A program made the translations under genes and the position numbers. Below, one piece after another: positions 1-6,178 of a stretch of DNA of 8,211 nt. The stretch is from Deltaproteobacteria bacterium (GTDB lineage: Bacteria > Bdellovibrionota > UBA1018), in NCBI GenBank assembly GCA_013286765.1, contig JABDFB010000095.1, positions 88 through 8,298 on the forward strand. The letters are read 5' to 3'. Every line of letters starts with the position of its first letter. Within the stretch, counting starts at the first letter, position 1. The notes under the pieces are model-generated. The model worked only from the letters and a program-made list of their open reading frames with translations. It made no database searches and had not been told where the DNA came from.

Positions 1-536
1 AAGCTTGGTTCGTCAAGCAAGAGGAGTTTTGGGTGCGCGAGAAGAGCTCTTCCGATGGCCAACATCTGCTGTTCCCCGCCGGATAGAGTTCCGGCATTTT
101 GCTTGCGTCGTTCTTTAAGGCGTGGAAAAAGGGCGAAGACTTCTTCCAACTCCATAGCGAGTTGGGCCCGGCTTCGAATCTTGCCAGAAAAAACACCTAA
201 ATCCAGGTTTTCCGCGACCGTGAGATTCAAAAAAATGCCCCGACCTTCCGGGACATGCGAAATACCTTTTCTTACTAATAAGTGTGCGGGGAGTTTTGAG
301 ATTTCCTCACCTTGAAAAAAAATCTTACCGGATTTGGGTTTAATCAACCCAGAGATGGCGCGCAATGTCGAGGTCTTGCCTGCGCCGTTGGCGCCGATGA
401 CCGCAACTATTTCTCCGGCTGTAAGTTCAAAGCTGAGAGACTTAAGTGCAGTGACTTCTTGATACGCAACAGTGAGTTGGTCGATTTTAAGCTCAGGTCG
501 AATTCCTGGTTTCCATTCCGATTTGAGGTCAGTCAT
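1..536 (-). CDS. livF: LivF-type branched-chain amino acid ABC transporter ATPase (partial, C-terminus off window)
   Basis: Cytoplasmic ATP-hydrolysing subunit of a LIV/HAAT-family importer, expected to pair with LivG under the LivH-LivM permease. The 178 visible residues hold Walker A GANGAGKT (about 48-55), the LivF-typical HVPEGRG stretch in the Q-loop region (about 94-100), the signature LSGGEQQ (about 151-157) and Walker B LLLLDEPS (about 171-178). The frame is open to base 1, so the H-loop and C-terminal part, roughly 55-60 residues of a usual 235, lie outside. The ATG at 534-536 overlaps the livG stop by 8 bases (ATGACTGA), implying translational coupling. An N-terminal extension of about 15 residues before the core (ELKIDQLTVAYQ) is slightly longer than usual. 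Family assignment is secure; the transported substrate cannot be told from this subunit. Confidence 0.95.
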   Translation of the reverse strand, partial: MTDLKSEWKPGIRPELKIDQLTVAYQEVTALKSLSFELTAGEIVAVIGANGAGKTSTLRAISGLIKPKSGKIFFQGEEISKLPAHLLVRKGISHVPEGRGIFLNLTVAENLDLGVFSGKIRSRAQLAMELEEVFALFPRLKERRKQNAGTLSGGEQQMLAIGRALLAHPKLLLLDEPS

Positions 537-1332
537 TGCGGGAGGCCTTTCCAAGATAGGCTTCAATCACCTGAGGATTATTTTGAATCTCAGTCGGTGT
601 GCCTTCAGCAATTTTTACACCGTAATCTAATACAATAATTTGCTCACAAATTCCCATGACAAGTTTCATATCGTGTTCGATGAGTAGAATGGTAATTCCA
701 AACTGATCGCGAATATGCTGAATCGTTTGCATGAGGGACTTGGTCTCAGAATGGTTAAGTCCAGCTGCTGGTTCATCGAGCAATAAGATTTTTGCTCCCG
801 TAGCAAGAGCTCGTATAATCTCTAGACGTCTTTGATCTCCATAAGCGAGATTTTTTGCGAGGGAATCTTTGGCCGAATCAAGCCGAAAGAGCTTCAAAAG
901 CCTCAAAGCCTCGGTGCGCAAAGAATTCTCACGTTCATTTGCGGCTTTGGTTCTGAGAATAGACAAGATGAGCCCGTGTTTGAGATGGTTGTCTTGATCG
1001 AGGCTTACCAAGACGTTTTCTTCGACCGTTAGGTTTTTGAAGAGGCGGTTATGTTGAAATGTTCTAGCCACGCCTTGACGAGTGATTTGATGCGTTTTGA
1101 GTCCTCGGAGATCGTGATCAAAGGCAAGAATTCTTCCGCGTGTGGGCTGATAAATTCCAGTGAGAAGATTAAAGACAGTGGTTTTTCCAGCACCATTGGG
1201 ACCAATCAAACCGACAATACCTCTTTCGGGAAGAGAGAAATTCAAATCCGAAACTGCTTTAAGACCACCAAATTCCTTGGTGAGACCCTGAATCTCTAGC
1301 ACAGATTTGGCGCCAGTGTTCGCAGGTTTCAT
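529..1332 (-). CDS. livG: LivG-type branched-chain amino acid ABC transporter ATPase
   Basis: Second ATPase of the importer, 267 residues, close to the usual 255-265. Walker A GPNGAGKT is at 44-51, the ARTFQ Q-loop at 89-93, the signature region LAYGDQRRLEI at 162-172 (AYGDQ replaces the classical SGGQ, as is usual for LivG), Walker B ILLLDEP at 182-188 followed by the D-loop AAGLN, and the switch histidine at 220 (IEHD). The long insert between Q-loop and signature and the C-terminal IAEGTPTEI...EAYLG are typical of LivG. The start ATG overlaps the livM stop in an ATGA, and the 3' end overlaps livF, so it is an internal operon gene. Confidence 0.96.
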   Translation of the reverse strand: MKPANTGAKSVLEIQGLTKEFGGLKAVSDLNFSLPERGIVGLIGPNGAGKTTVFNLLTGIYQPTRGRILAFDHDLRGLKTHQITRQGVARTFQHNRLFKNLTVEENVLVSLDQDNHLKHGLILSILRTKAANERENSLRTEALRLLKLFRLDSAKDSLAKNLAYGDQRRLEIIRALATGAKILLLDEPAAGLNHSETKSLMQTIQHIRDQFGITILLIEHDMKLVMGICEQIIVLDYGVKIAEGTPTEIQNNPQVIEAYLGKASRND

Positions 1333-2339
1333 GACCGAGGCCCCCGTGCTCCTGTCTTGAGTTTGCGAAGGTAATAGCTGAGCTCGTGTCGTCCCAGTAA
1401 TCCGGTCGGTCGGAGCAGCATCATGAAAATCAAAAGTAGCGAGTAGATTACCATTCTTAAATCAACCCGTGTAATCTCCTGAAGCGGCCGAAGTGCCTCA
1501 TGAAGTCCGGTCAATAGAATCGCCGCAATGACAGATCCGCTGACACTGCCCATCCCGCCTAGGACCACCATAATAATAATTTCAAAACTTCGATTAAAGT
1601 CAAAAGTCTGGGGGTTGAGATACCTTAAGTAATGTGCAAATAATCCGCCTGCGATTCCAGCAAAAAAAGCTCCGATTACAAAAGCGCGAACTTTTGCGCG
1701 GGTAGTGGGAACCCCCATGGCCTCCGCTGCCACTTCGTCTTCGCGTACCGCCAGGAATTCTCTTCCGTACGGAGACTTCACTAAACGCCAAATCACAAAT
1801 AATGTGAGGATCAGAAACGTCGCTGTCCACCCAAAATTTGTTAGAGCGGGAATATTCGGAAGACCGCGTGCACCGCCTACCGCCTGAATATTCAGAACAA
1901 TCACCCGGATCATTTCGCCAAAGCCTAGTGTAACAATAGCTAAATAATCGCCTTTCAAACGCAAAGATGGCAAGCCTACTAAAAAACCGGCGAGACCTGA
2001 AAACACTCCGCCGATTAGCAACAGACCTAAGAACAGAGCTGCACTCAAGCCTGGATTTGTAAACCAGTGCGGATATGCCGTCTGGCAGCTAAGTGTCAGA
2101 TAGGCCGATAAATAGCCGCCAATGGACATAAATCCTGCGTGGCCTAACGAAAATTGTCCCGTAAATCCTGTAACCAAATTCAGACTTGCCGCCAAAATTA
2201 TATTGATCCCGATATAGATCACAATAGTGAGAAAATAAGGGTCGATTTGATCTATAAAAGTCCCTTGAGCTATCCAACTCAGAACCAGTCCGAGGAGCCA
2301 AGGCCAGTTTGCTAGGATAGGGCGTCCAGATAGATTCAT
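1329..2339 (-). CDS. livM: LivM-type branched-chain amino acid ABC transporter permease
   Basis: Inner-membrane permease, 336 residues, strongly hydrophobic throughout with about 8-10 predicted membrane segments. Family hallmarks are GQFSLGHAGFMSIGGY at about 61-76, RLKGDYLAIVTLGFGEMIR at about 127-145, the cytoplasmic coupling loop REDEVAAEAMGVPTTRAKV at about 199-217 that contacts the ATPases, and IIIMVVLGGMGSVSGSVIAA near 254-273. It pairs with LivH to form the translocation pore. The start ATG overlaps the livH stop (ATGA) and the TGA overlaps the livG start (ATGA). The C-terminal tail is short and basic. No anomaly is seen. Confidence 0.96.
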   Translation of the reverse strand: MNLSGRPILANWPWLLGLVLSWIAQGTFIDQIDPYFLTIVIYIGINIILAASLNLVTGFTGQFSLGHAGFMSIGGYLSAYLTLSCQTAYPHWFTNPGLSAALFLGLLLIGGVFSGLAGFLVGLPSLRLKGDYLAIVTLGFGEMIRVIVLNIQAVGGARGLPNIPALTNFGWTATFLILTLFVIWRLVKSPYGREFLAVREDEVAAEAMGVPTTRAKVRAFVIGAFFAGIAGGLFAHYLRYLNPQTFDFNRSFEIIIMVVLGGMGSVSGSVIAAILLTGLHEALRPLQEITRVDLRMVIYSLLLIFMMLLRPTGLLGRHELSYYLRKLKTGARGPRS

Positions 2340-3250
2340 AGTTTTTCCACAGATTTACTGCCGAATAGACCGGTCGGTTTAATCAATAAAACAAGAATTA
2401 AAAGACCAAAAGCCAACGCATCTCGGTAGCTCGAGGACCAGTAGCCTACCAAGAATTCCTCTGATAGGCCCAAGATAAGGGATCCTACTACTGCGCCAGG
2501 AATATTTCCGATGCCGCCTAAGACGGCCGCAATAAACGCTTTTAAACCAGGCATTACACCCATGAGTGGATCAATCTTAGGATATACTAATCCGACTAAC
2601 ACTCCCGCTGCACCAGCAAGTGCTGATCCCATCATGAACGTAATGGAAATCACCGCGTTTGTGGGAATTCCCATTAGACTGGCAACTTCGTGAGAAAAAC
2701 TGACTGCGCGCATCGCGCGGCCGAACCGCGTTTTGAAGACAATCCATTGGAGCGCTAGCATGAGAATAATGGAAATAATAAAAACCACACCTTGGAGTGC
2801 ATTGACTTTTAACTCGCCCCCCAGACCGTCCAGTTTAGGTTGCCAGCTAGGTGTATAAATCTCTGGAAAAAACTTTGGGTCGGCGCCAAATAGAAGCTGC
2901 CCGGAAAATTGTAAAAAAAGGGAAACACCGACGGCAGTGATCAGAACATTGATGCGTGGCGCGTGCCTCAGTGGTCGGTACGCGAGGCGTTCCATGCAAA
3001 ATCCTACCATGGCAGTTCCTACCATTGCCACCGCTAGGGTTATAAGAAGACCCAGGAAGGACGATTCTGTACCAAAGTGAAAGTGCTTTGCCGTATAGAA
3101 GCCTATAAAAGCTCCAAGCATGTAGATATCACCATGCGCAAAATTAATCAGGCCTAAGATCCCAAAAACCAAGGTATAGCCTAGGGCAATGAGCGCATAG
3201 ATACTTCCATACGAGAGGCCGTTAATGAGATGTTGCAGGAATTCCAGCAT
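2336..3250 (-). CDS. livH: LivH-type branched-chain amino acid ABC transporter permease
   Basis: First gene of the operon, 304 residues, a multi-spanning inner-membrane permease partner of LivM. The N-terminus LINGLSYGSIYALIALGY (about 8-25) followed by GLINFAHGD (33-41) is the standard LivH beginning and supports the ATG at 3248-3250 as start. Other marks are NVLITAVGVSLFLQ (about 101-114), the ATPase-coupling loop around REF-like RAVSFSHEVASLMGIPT (181-197) and AAVLGGIGNIPGAVVG (241-256). No clear Shine-Dalgarno is visible before the start (CTATTCTTCTAGC). Fifty bases upstream begins the large hairpin element at 3301-3426. A substrate-binding protein gene, often adjacent in liv operons, is absent upstream; it may lie beyond livF or elsewhere. 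Confidence 0.96.
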   Translation of the reverse strand: MLEFLQHLINGLSYGSIYALIALGYTLVFGILGLINFAHGDIYMLGAFIGFYTAKHFHFGTESSFLGLLITLAVAMVGTAMVGFCMERLAYRPLRHAPRINVLITAVGVSLFLQFSGQLLFGADPKFFPEIYTPSWQPKLDGLGGELKVNALQGVVFIISIILMLALQWIVFKTRFGRAMRAVSFSHEVASLMGIPTNAVISITFMMGSALAGAAGVLVGLVYPKIDPLMGVMPGLKAFIAAVLGGIGNIPGAVVGSLILGLSEEFLVGYWSSSYRDALAFGLLILVLLIKPTGLFGSKSVEKL

Positions 3251-3300
3251 GCTAGAAGAATAGGGTTACCTTGGTTGAGCACGGGTGTCAACATCTCGGT

Positions 3301-3426
3301 ACTCCGGGGGGCGTCAGGCAGAGACTCTGGCTTCACGAGAGCGGACATCCTATCCTTCACGACTCCCGCCATCCATGGCTGTCGTGAATCTCGTGAAGCC
3401 AGAGTCTCTGCCTGACGCCCCGGAGT
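3301..3426 (-). repeat. Large structured hairpin element A (three-way-junction fold), upstream of livH
   Basis: Arms 3301-3340 and 3389-3426 are inverted copies: 38 paired bases, the only flaw being two extra G in the left arm (six G against four). Read on the minus strand, the outer stem ends in GAGA. Then comes an inner hairpin TTCACGAC/GTCGTGAA (3381-3388 with 3356-3363) with a 17-base loop containing GGATGGCG (3367-3374). Next is the 15-base segment GGATAGGATGTCCGC (3341-3355), and finally TCTC opens the return arm. The 15-base segment can fold on itself (GGAU with GUCC, one G-U pair valid only on the minus strand). Fold and loops match element B although the stems do not. It could be a structured RNA in the liv leader or a DNA element recognised by shape; function unknown. 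Confidence 0.85.
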
Positions 3427-3446
3427 GCCTCCTTACGGCGCACTGG

Positions 3447-3494
3447 AGGTACTTTCATTATAAAGAAGCGGCGGCCGTGGCCGCCAAAGTACCT
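3447..3494 (-). repeat. Smaller nested hairpin with one-sided bulge
   Basis: The outer stem AGGTACTTT/AAAGTACCT is 9 bp, perfect (3447-3455 with 3486-3494). Inside is the palindrome GGCGGCC-GT-GGCCGCC (3470-3485), directly adjacent to one outer arm, leaving a 14-base unpaired stretch (3456-3469) on the other side. On the minus strand the order (outer arm, inner hairpin, unpaired stretch, outer arm) mimics elements A and B. However, neither GGATGGC nor the 15-base motif is present, so it is listed separately and may be unrelated. Confidence 0.5.
3457..3462 (-). promoter_or_regulatory. livH: Possible -10 box (TATAAT) directed at the liv operon
   Basis: The minus strand reads TATAAT here, a perfect sigma-70 -10 consensus. 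The best -35 candidate is a poor TTGGCG with a 19-base spacer. Transcription from about 3450 would give a leader of about 200 bases that contains all of hairpin element A. A separate TTGACA on the minus strand near 3284-3289 has no good -10 at the right spacing. Weak evidence. Confidence 0.3.
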
Positions 3495-3648
3495 TTTGAA
3501 TTGGCGTGAGAAGTTAGCGTAGGTTAACCCTAAGCACCGGCACGCTTCTTTCTTAAGAAGGCATTTGGGGTCATGAATATTGAGTTCTCGCGAGGCATCG
3601 GACGCCTTCGCAACTTTGGATAGGTACCACGTCATGAACGGGCTACCT

Positions 3649-3759
3649 GCTGCTAGTGGTGGGCATAGTCTTTTGAGAGATTCGCAGCAGCCAGGATGGC
3701 GACTGCTGCGAAGGACACGAAGTCCGCTCTCTCGAAAGACTATGCCCACCACTAGCAGC
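3649..3759 (+). repeat. Large structured hairpin element B (three-way-junction fold), upstream of the recombinase gene
   Basis: Arms 3649-3680 and 3728-3759 pair over 32 bases with one T-G wobble (3674 with 3734) that would be preserved only in a plus-strand RNA. The inner hairpin TTCGCAGCAG/CTGCTGCGAA (3681-3690 with 3703-3712) carries the loop CCAGGATGGCGA. Then follows GGACACGAAGTCCGC (3713-3727), which can form GGAC/GTCC with a 5-base loop, and the return arm begins TCTC. Twelve of the fifteen bases match element A, as do GGATGGCG and the junction bases (GAGA, TTC, GAA, TCTC), while both stems differ completely. It ends 75 bases before the recombinase ATG. Directly after the right arm lies GGATGGCCGA (3762-3771), a 10-mer repeated in the hairpin at 7814-7938. 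Confidence 0.85.
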
Positions 3760-3824
3760 CGGGATGGCCGATCGGAAAATTTCAGAAGATTCGGCGGTTT
3801 TACGTTATGGTGAAGGTATCGATT

Positions 3825-3829
3825 GGGAG
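3825..3829 (+). promoter_or_regulatory. Ribosome binding site GGGAG deciding the recombinase start
   Basis: GGGAG lies 5 bases before the ATG at 3835, ideal spacing. The in-frame TTG at 3823-3825 overlaps this site and would leave it unused, so the ATG is preferred. Confidence 0.6.
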
Positions 3830-3834
3830 TATCA

Positions 3835-4827
3835 ATGGCAACGAAGACAGCAAAGAAAGAAGCAGCTCAAAGTGGGTTTTCCTACGCACTGAAAAGTTTT
3901 ATTGGGTATCTCGAAGGTACGCATAAGTCCATTCATACCATTAAGAATTATCGTTTAGATCTCTTGGCTTTTGAGACTTTCTTAAAGCAAAGTCAGCCCG
4001 CTAATATAGGGCTTTGTTTCGAACAAGTCAGTCAGGCGGATGTGGAGCGGTACCGAAATCACCTCAAAGGAAAAGGCCTTAAGACCAATACACGCCGCCG
4101 AAAACTCCTGACCGTTACTCAATTTTTGAGTTACCTGGCGAAGCGCAAGAAAATCAGTCCAGAAATGGCGCGAAAAGCGCCCGCGCCTCATAAGATCGAA
4201 CGTATTCCGTATACTGTTTCCTATCATAGTCTCATTGAGCTCATTCAACAGCTCCCGTCAGAAACAGTATTAGACGCTCGAAATCGAGTTCTCCTTTGGA
4301 CTCTCGCGGAAACGGGTTGTCTGGTAAGCGAAGTGACGCAGCTGCGTTTTGAGGACTGGATACAAGCGGAGGATTTGACGAAGGTATCGGTGCGGATTCC
4401 GGGGAAATTCGCTCGAACAGTGCCTGTGTCGGTTCCTCTCTACGAAGCAATAGAAGTACTAAAGGCCCGACTAGAGAACTCCCGGAATTCAGGGACCTAT
4501 CTGTTTCTAGGATATAATAAATTTGGGGCTTTGGGTGGCCCACTCTCGCCGCGAGGGGTGGAGATGGTTGTAAAATTCTACGGACCGAAACTAGGTTTTC
4601 CGCAACTTACCCCCCGAACGTTTCGCCATTCCGTGATATTGAGTTGGTTCGAGCAGGGTTTGCCGCAGAATCATATTCAAGATCGACTAGGTCTGAAGAC
4701 GACTTATGCTTTCCGTTCCTATATGCCTTTGCTGAATGCTCGAAATAGTGCCGAGGGCGCTGAAGCGCATTCTAGATCCAACTCTGGAACCACATCCATC
4801 GCCGAAATGACTCCGCCGGAATCTTGA
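3835..4827 (+). CDS. Tyrosine recombinase / XerC-XerD-like integrase, catalytically degenerate
   Basis: A 330-residue protein with the two-domain layout of XerC/D. The N-terminal SAM-like core-binding domain spans about 15-105 (SFIGYLEGTHKSIHTIKNYR) and the catalytic domain about 125-300. Aligning it to the family consensus by eye, the usual TGLRxSE becomes TGCLVSE, putting Leu163 where Arg I belongs. HxxR becomes RTFR, so the His is Arg261 while Arg II (264) is kept. LGH becomes LGL, so the His/Trp is Leu287. The Tyr nucleophile (296, RSYMPL) and a likely Lys191 (PGKFARTVPV) remain. Strand cleavage by the usual mechanism is therefore doubtful; it may be a DNA-binding relic, a regulator or a decaying gene. 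The reading frame itself is intact. A Ser/Thr-rich tail of about 25 residues follows. The 3' end overlaps the glycosyltransferase gene convergently. Confidence 0.85.
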   Translation: MATKTAKKEAAQSGFSYALKSFIGYLEGTHKSIHTIKNYRLDLLAFETFLKQSQPANIGLCFEQVSQADVERYRNHLKGKGLKTNTRRRKLLTVTQFLSYLAKRKKISPEMARKAPAPHKIERIPYTVSYHSLIELIQQLPSETVLDARNRVLLWTLAETGCLVSEVTQLRFEDWIQAEDLTKVSVRIPGKFARTVPVSVPLYEAIEVLKARLENSRNSGTYLFLGYNKFGALGGPLSPRGVEMVVKFYGPKLGFPQLTPRTFRHSVILSWFEQGLPQNHIQDRLGLKTTYAFRSYMPLLNARNSAEGAEAHSRSNSGTTSIAEMTPPES

Positions 4828-6178
4828 GCGCAGCGAGCAGTGGGAAGAAATAAATAAAAAGCAGGGTTGCAACGCCTAGAAAAACCCATTTCGCTCGATT
4901 CGATAGTTCGTTCTTATCTCTGAAGAATGCGTAAGCCAGCGCTAAACTAAGCAACATTCCGGAGGGGTAATAATAGTAATAAAATGTAACGCGTCTTGGA
5001 ATAAACGGCCAACAGAGAAAAAAGCTGCAGTAAAAAAACGCAATCAAAAAAGCCACTCGATCCCGTTTTAAAATCACGTCTCTTAGACAGATCAGGATCG
5101 CCAAAACCCCAGACCACATTACCAGAGGATTTCCAAGGAGTAGCACGCCACGCACAAATGCCTGACCCAAGCCTTCGCGATCGAACGCGTACCAGATGGG
5201 ACGATTCAGTAGCGGCCATTGAAACCACTGACTCATGTACGGATGAAAACTAACCACCCGTTGTTGCGCATTCCACATATTGATTTGCGATTGAACAAGC
5301 CAATCGAGCGAGAACCCTTGGTTAGTGAGCAGGGAATAGAGGAAAAAGACAAACGAGTAAGTCGCTAGTGGAAGAACTCCTAGAGACATTAACCAATCTC
5401 CAAACCGAATATCCTTCCATAGTAATGGTAAATACCACTCGTCATTTTTATAGCTCCTGGTGTTATGGCTCTTGTTGTGATGGTCATTGAATTGAACCTT
5501 CCAAACCTGGAAAAGCTTTATCCATGCCACTAAGAAGATCATTGAAAACCACGGAACTACTCCAAACCATTTACATGCGATAGCGAGGCCTAGGAACACT
5601 CCGGTTGCGGCGAGACGACGGCGTTGGGTGCGAACTTTGAGGTCTTTTTCCCACGTTGTACAAAATGCCACCATCGCCCAGATGAGAAAGGCAAACATAT
5701 ACGTATCCAACATCGCGATTCGCGATTGAACGTAGAGTAGGTTATTCACGAGGGTGAGTAACACCGCCCAAAGAGCAGGTTTTTCATCACGAAAGAGGGT
5801 GAGCCCGAAAAAATACATTCCTACCAGAGTGAACGCGCCAAAAACGGCGCTCATAAATCGCCAGCCAAACGGTATGTCCCCAAATACTAGAAGTCCGAGG
5901 GACATCAACATCTTTGCTAGAGGCGGGTGTTCGGTGTTTTGAACCGCGTTGCTCTCCAAAAGTTGCTTGGCCGCAGGAATATAGTGGAATTCATCGAAAT
6001 CGAGGCTGCGTGGAAACTGAATATTGATTAGAAACAGAATCAAACTCAGGCAGAAGAGAAGGAGCGCGATGGTCAAAACCCGACGGTTTAGTGTCACTTC
6101 TCCAGACTGCCGTAAACACCGTAGATTTTCAACGCCAAGCTTGATAAAAGCAACCAGATATGACGCAAAACTCAACAA
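4772..6178 (-). CDS. GT39-like (PMT-type) dolichyl/polyprenyl-phosphate mannosyltransferase, integral membrane
   Basis: Up to 468 residues with many hydrophobic segments. The GT-C hallmarks are LDFDEFHY (59-66), where the Asp-Glu pair sits in the first periplasmic loop as in PMT enzymes, EHPPLAK (83-89; PMT HPPLGK), RIAMLD (153-158) and ACKWFGVV (201-208; PMT SSKWTG). Such enzymes move a sugar, commonly mannose, from a polyprenyl-phosphate donor to protein Ser/Thr, or sometimes to lipids, at the outer face of the inner membrane; donor and acceptor here are inferred. A run of five Tyr (400-404) precedes the last helices. The start is uncertain: the open frame begins at TTG 6176-6178, inside the SEC-C gene, whereas GTG at 6095-6097 would remove the overlap and still keep the first helix. 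The 3' end overlaps the recombinase gene by 56 bases. Confidence 0.85.
   Translation of the reverse strand: MLSFASYLVAFIKLGVENLRCLRQSGEVTLNRRVLTIALLLFCLSLILFLINIQFPRSLDFDEFHYIPAAKQLLESNAVQNTEHPPLAKMLMSLGLLVFGDIPFGWRFMSAVFGAFTLVGMYFFGLTLFRDEKPALWAVLLTLVNNLLYVQSRIAMLDTYMFAFLIWAMVAFCTTWEKDLKVRTQRRRLAATGVFLGLAIACKWFGVVPWFSMIFLVAWIKLFQVWKVQFNDHHNKSHNTRSYKNDEWYLPLLWKDIRFGDWLMSLGVLPLATYSFVFFLYSLLTNQGFSLDWLVQSQINMWNAQQRVVSFHPYMSQWFQWPLLNRPIWYAFDREGLGQAFVRGVLLLGNPLVMWSGVLAILICLRDVILKRDRVAFLIAFFYCSFFLCWPFIPRRVTFYYYYYPSGMLLSLALAYAFFRDKNELSNRAKWVFLGVATLLFIYFFPLLAALKIPAESFRRWMWFQSWI

Larger units (their letters stand above)
3251..3834. other. Gene-poor 584-base gap rich in nested inverted repeats
   Basis: Between divergent livH and the recombinase gene no convincing gene is seen. 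The gap holds two large hairpin elements (3301-3426, 3649-3759), a smaller nested hairpin (3447-3494), a stem CTTCTT-TCTT-AAGAAG at 3545-3560, and a bulged stem at 3584-3614 built on GCGAGGC/GCCTTCGC. Short perfect palindromes also occur: GGTTAACC at 3522-3529, CTCGCGAG at 3587-3594 and CCGATCGG at 3768-3775. A minus-strand frame stays open from 3752 to 3357 through both large hairpins, but it is treated here as doubtful. The density of paired segments is far above that of the flanking genes. Confidence 0.7.

Noticed and set aside
1..6. HindIII site AAGCTT at the first base as a biological feature
   Set aside because: Most likely a cloning or sampling boundary; it simply cuts livF.
55..638. 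Plus-strand reading frames within livF and livG
   Set aside because: They are antisense shadows of clearly conserved ABC ATPase genes.
3284..3289. TTGACA on the minus strand as the liv -35 box
   Set aside because: At a 17-base spacing the -10 would be TAACCC; the better TATTCT is 23 bases away, too far.
3301..3426. TwoAYGGAY RNA motif
   Set aside because: The loop of element A contains ATGGAT, which fits AYGGAY, but B (CAGGAT) and C (GAGGAT) do not, and the overall fold is different as far as I can judge.
3301..3759. Integron attC sites
   Set aside because: No GTTRRRY-type core sites and no gene cassettes; the stems are much longer and more perfect than in attC.
3823..3834. TTG at 3823 as recombinase start, adding four residues
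   Set aside because: It overlaps the GGGAG ribosome binding site that is ideally placed for the ATG at 3835.
3251..3834. CRISPR array or tandem direct repeats
   Set aside because: The repeats are inverted and nested, with no regular repeat-spacer spacing and no cas genes.
3251..3834. tRNA or rRNA gene in the gap
   Set aside because: No cloverleaf with T-loop GTTCRA and matched acceptor stem was found; the pairings follow the long hairpins.
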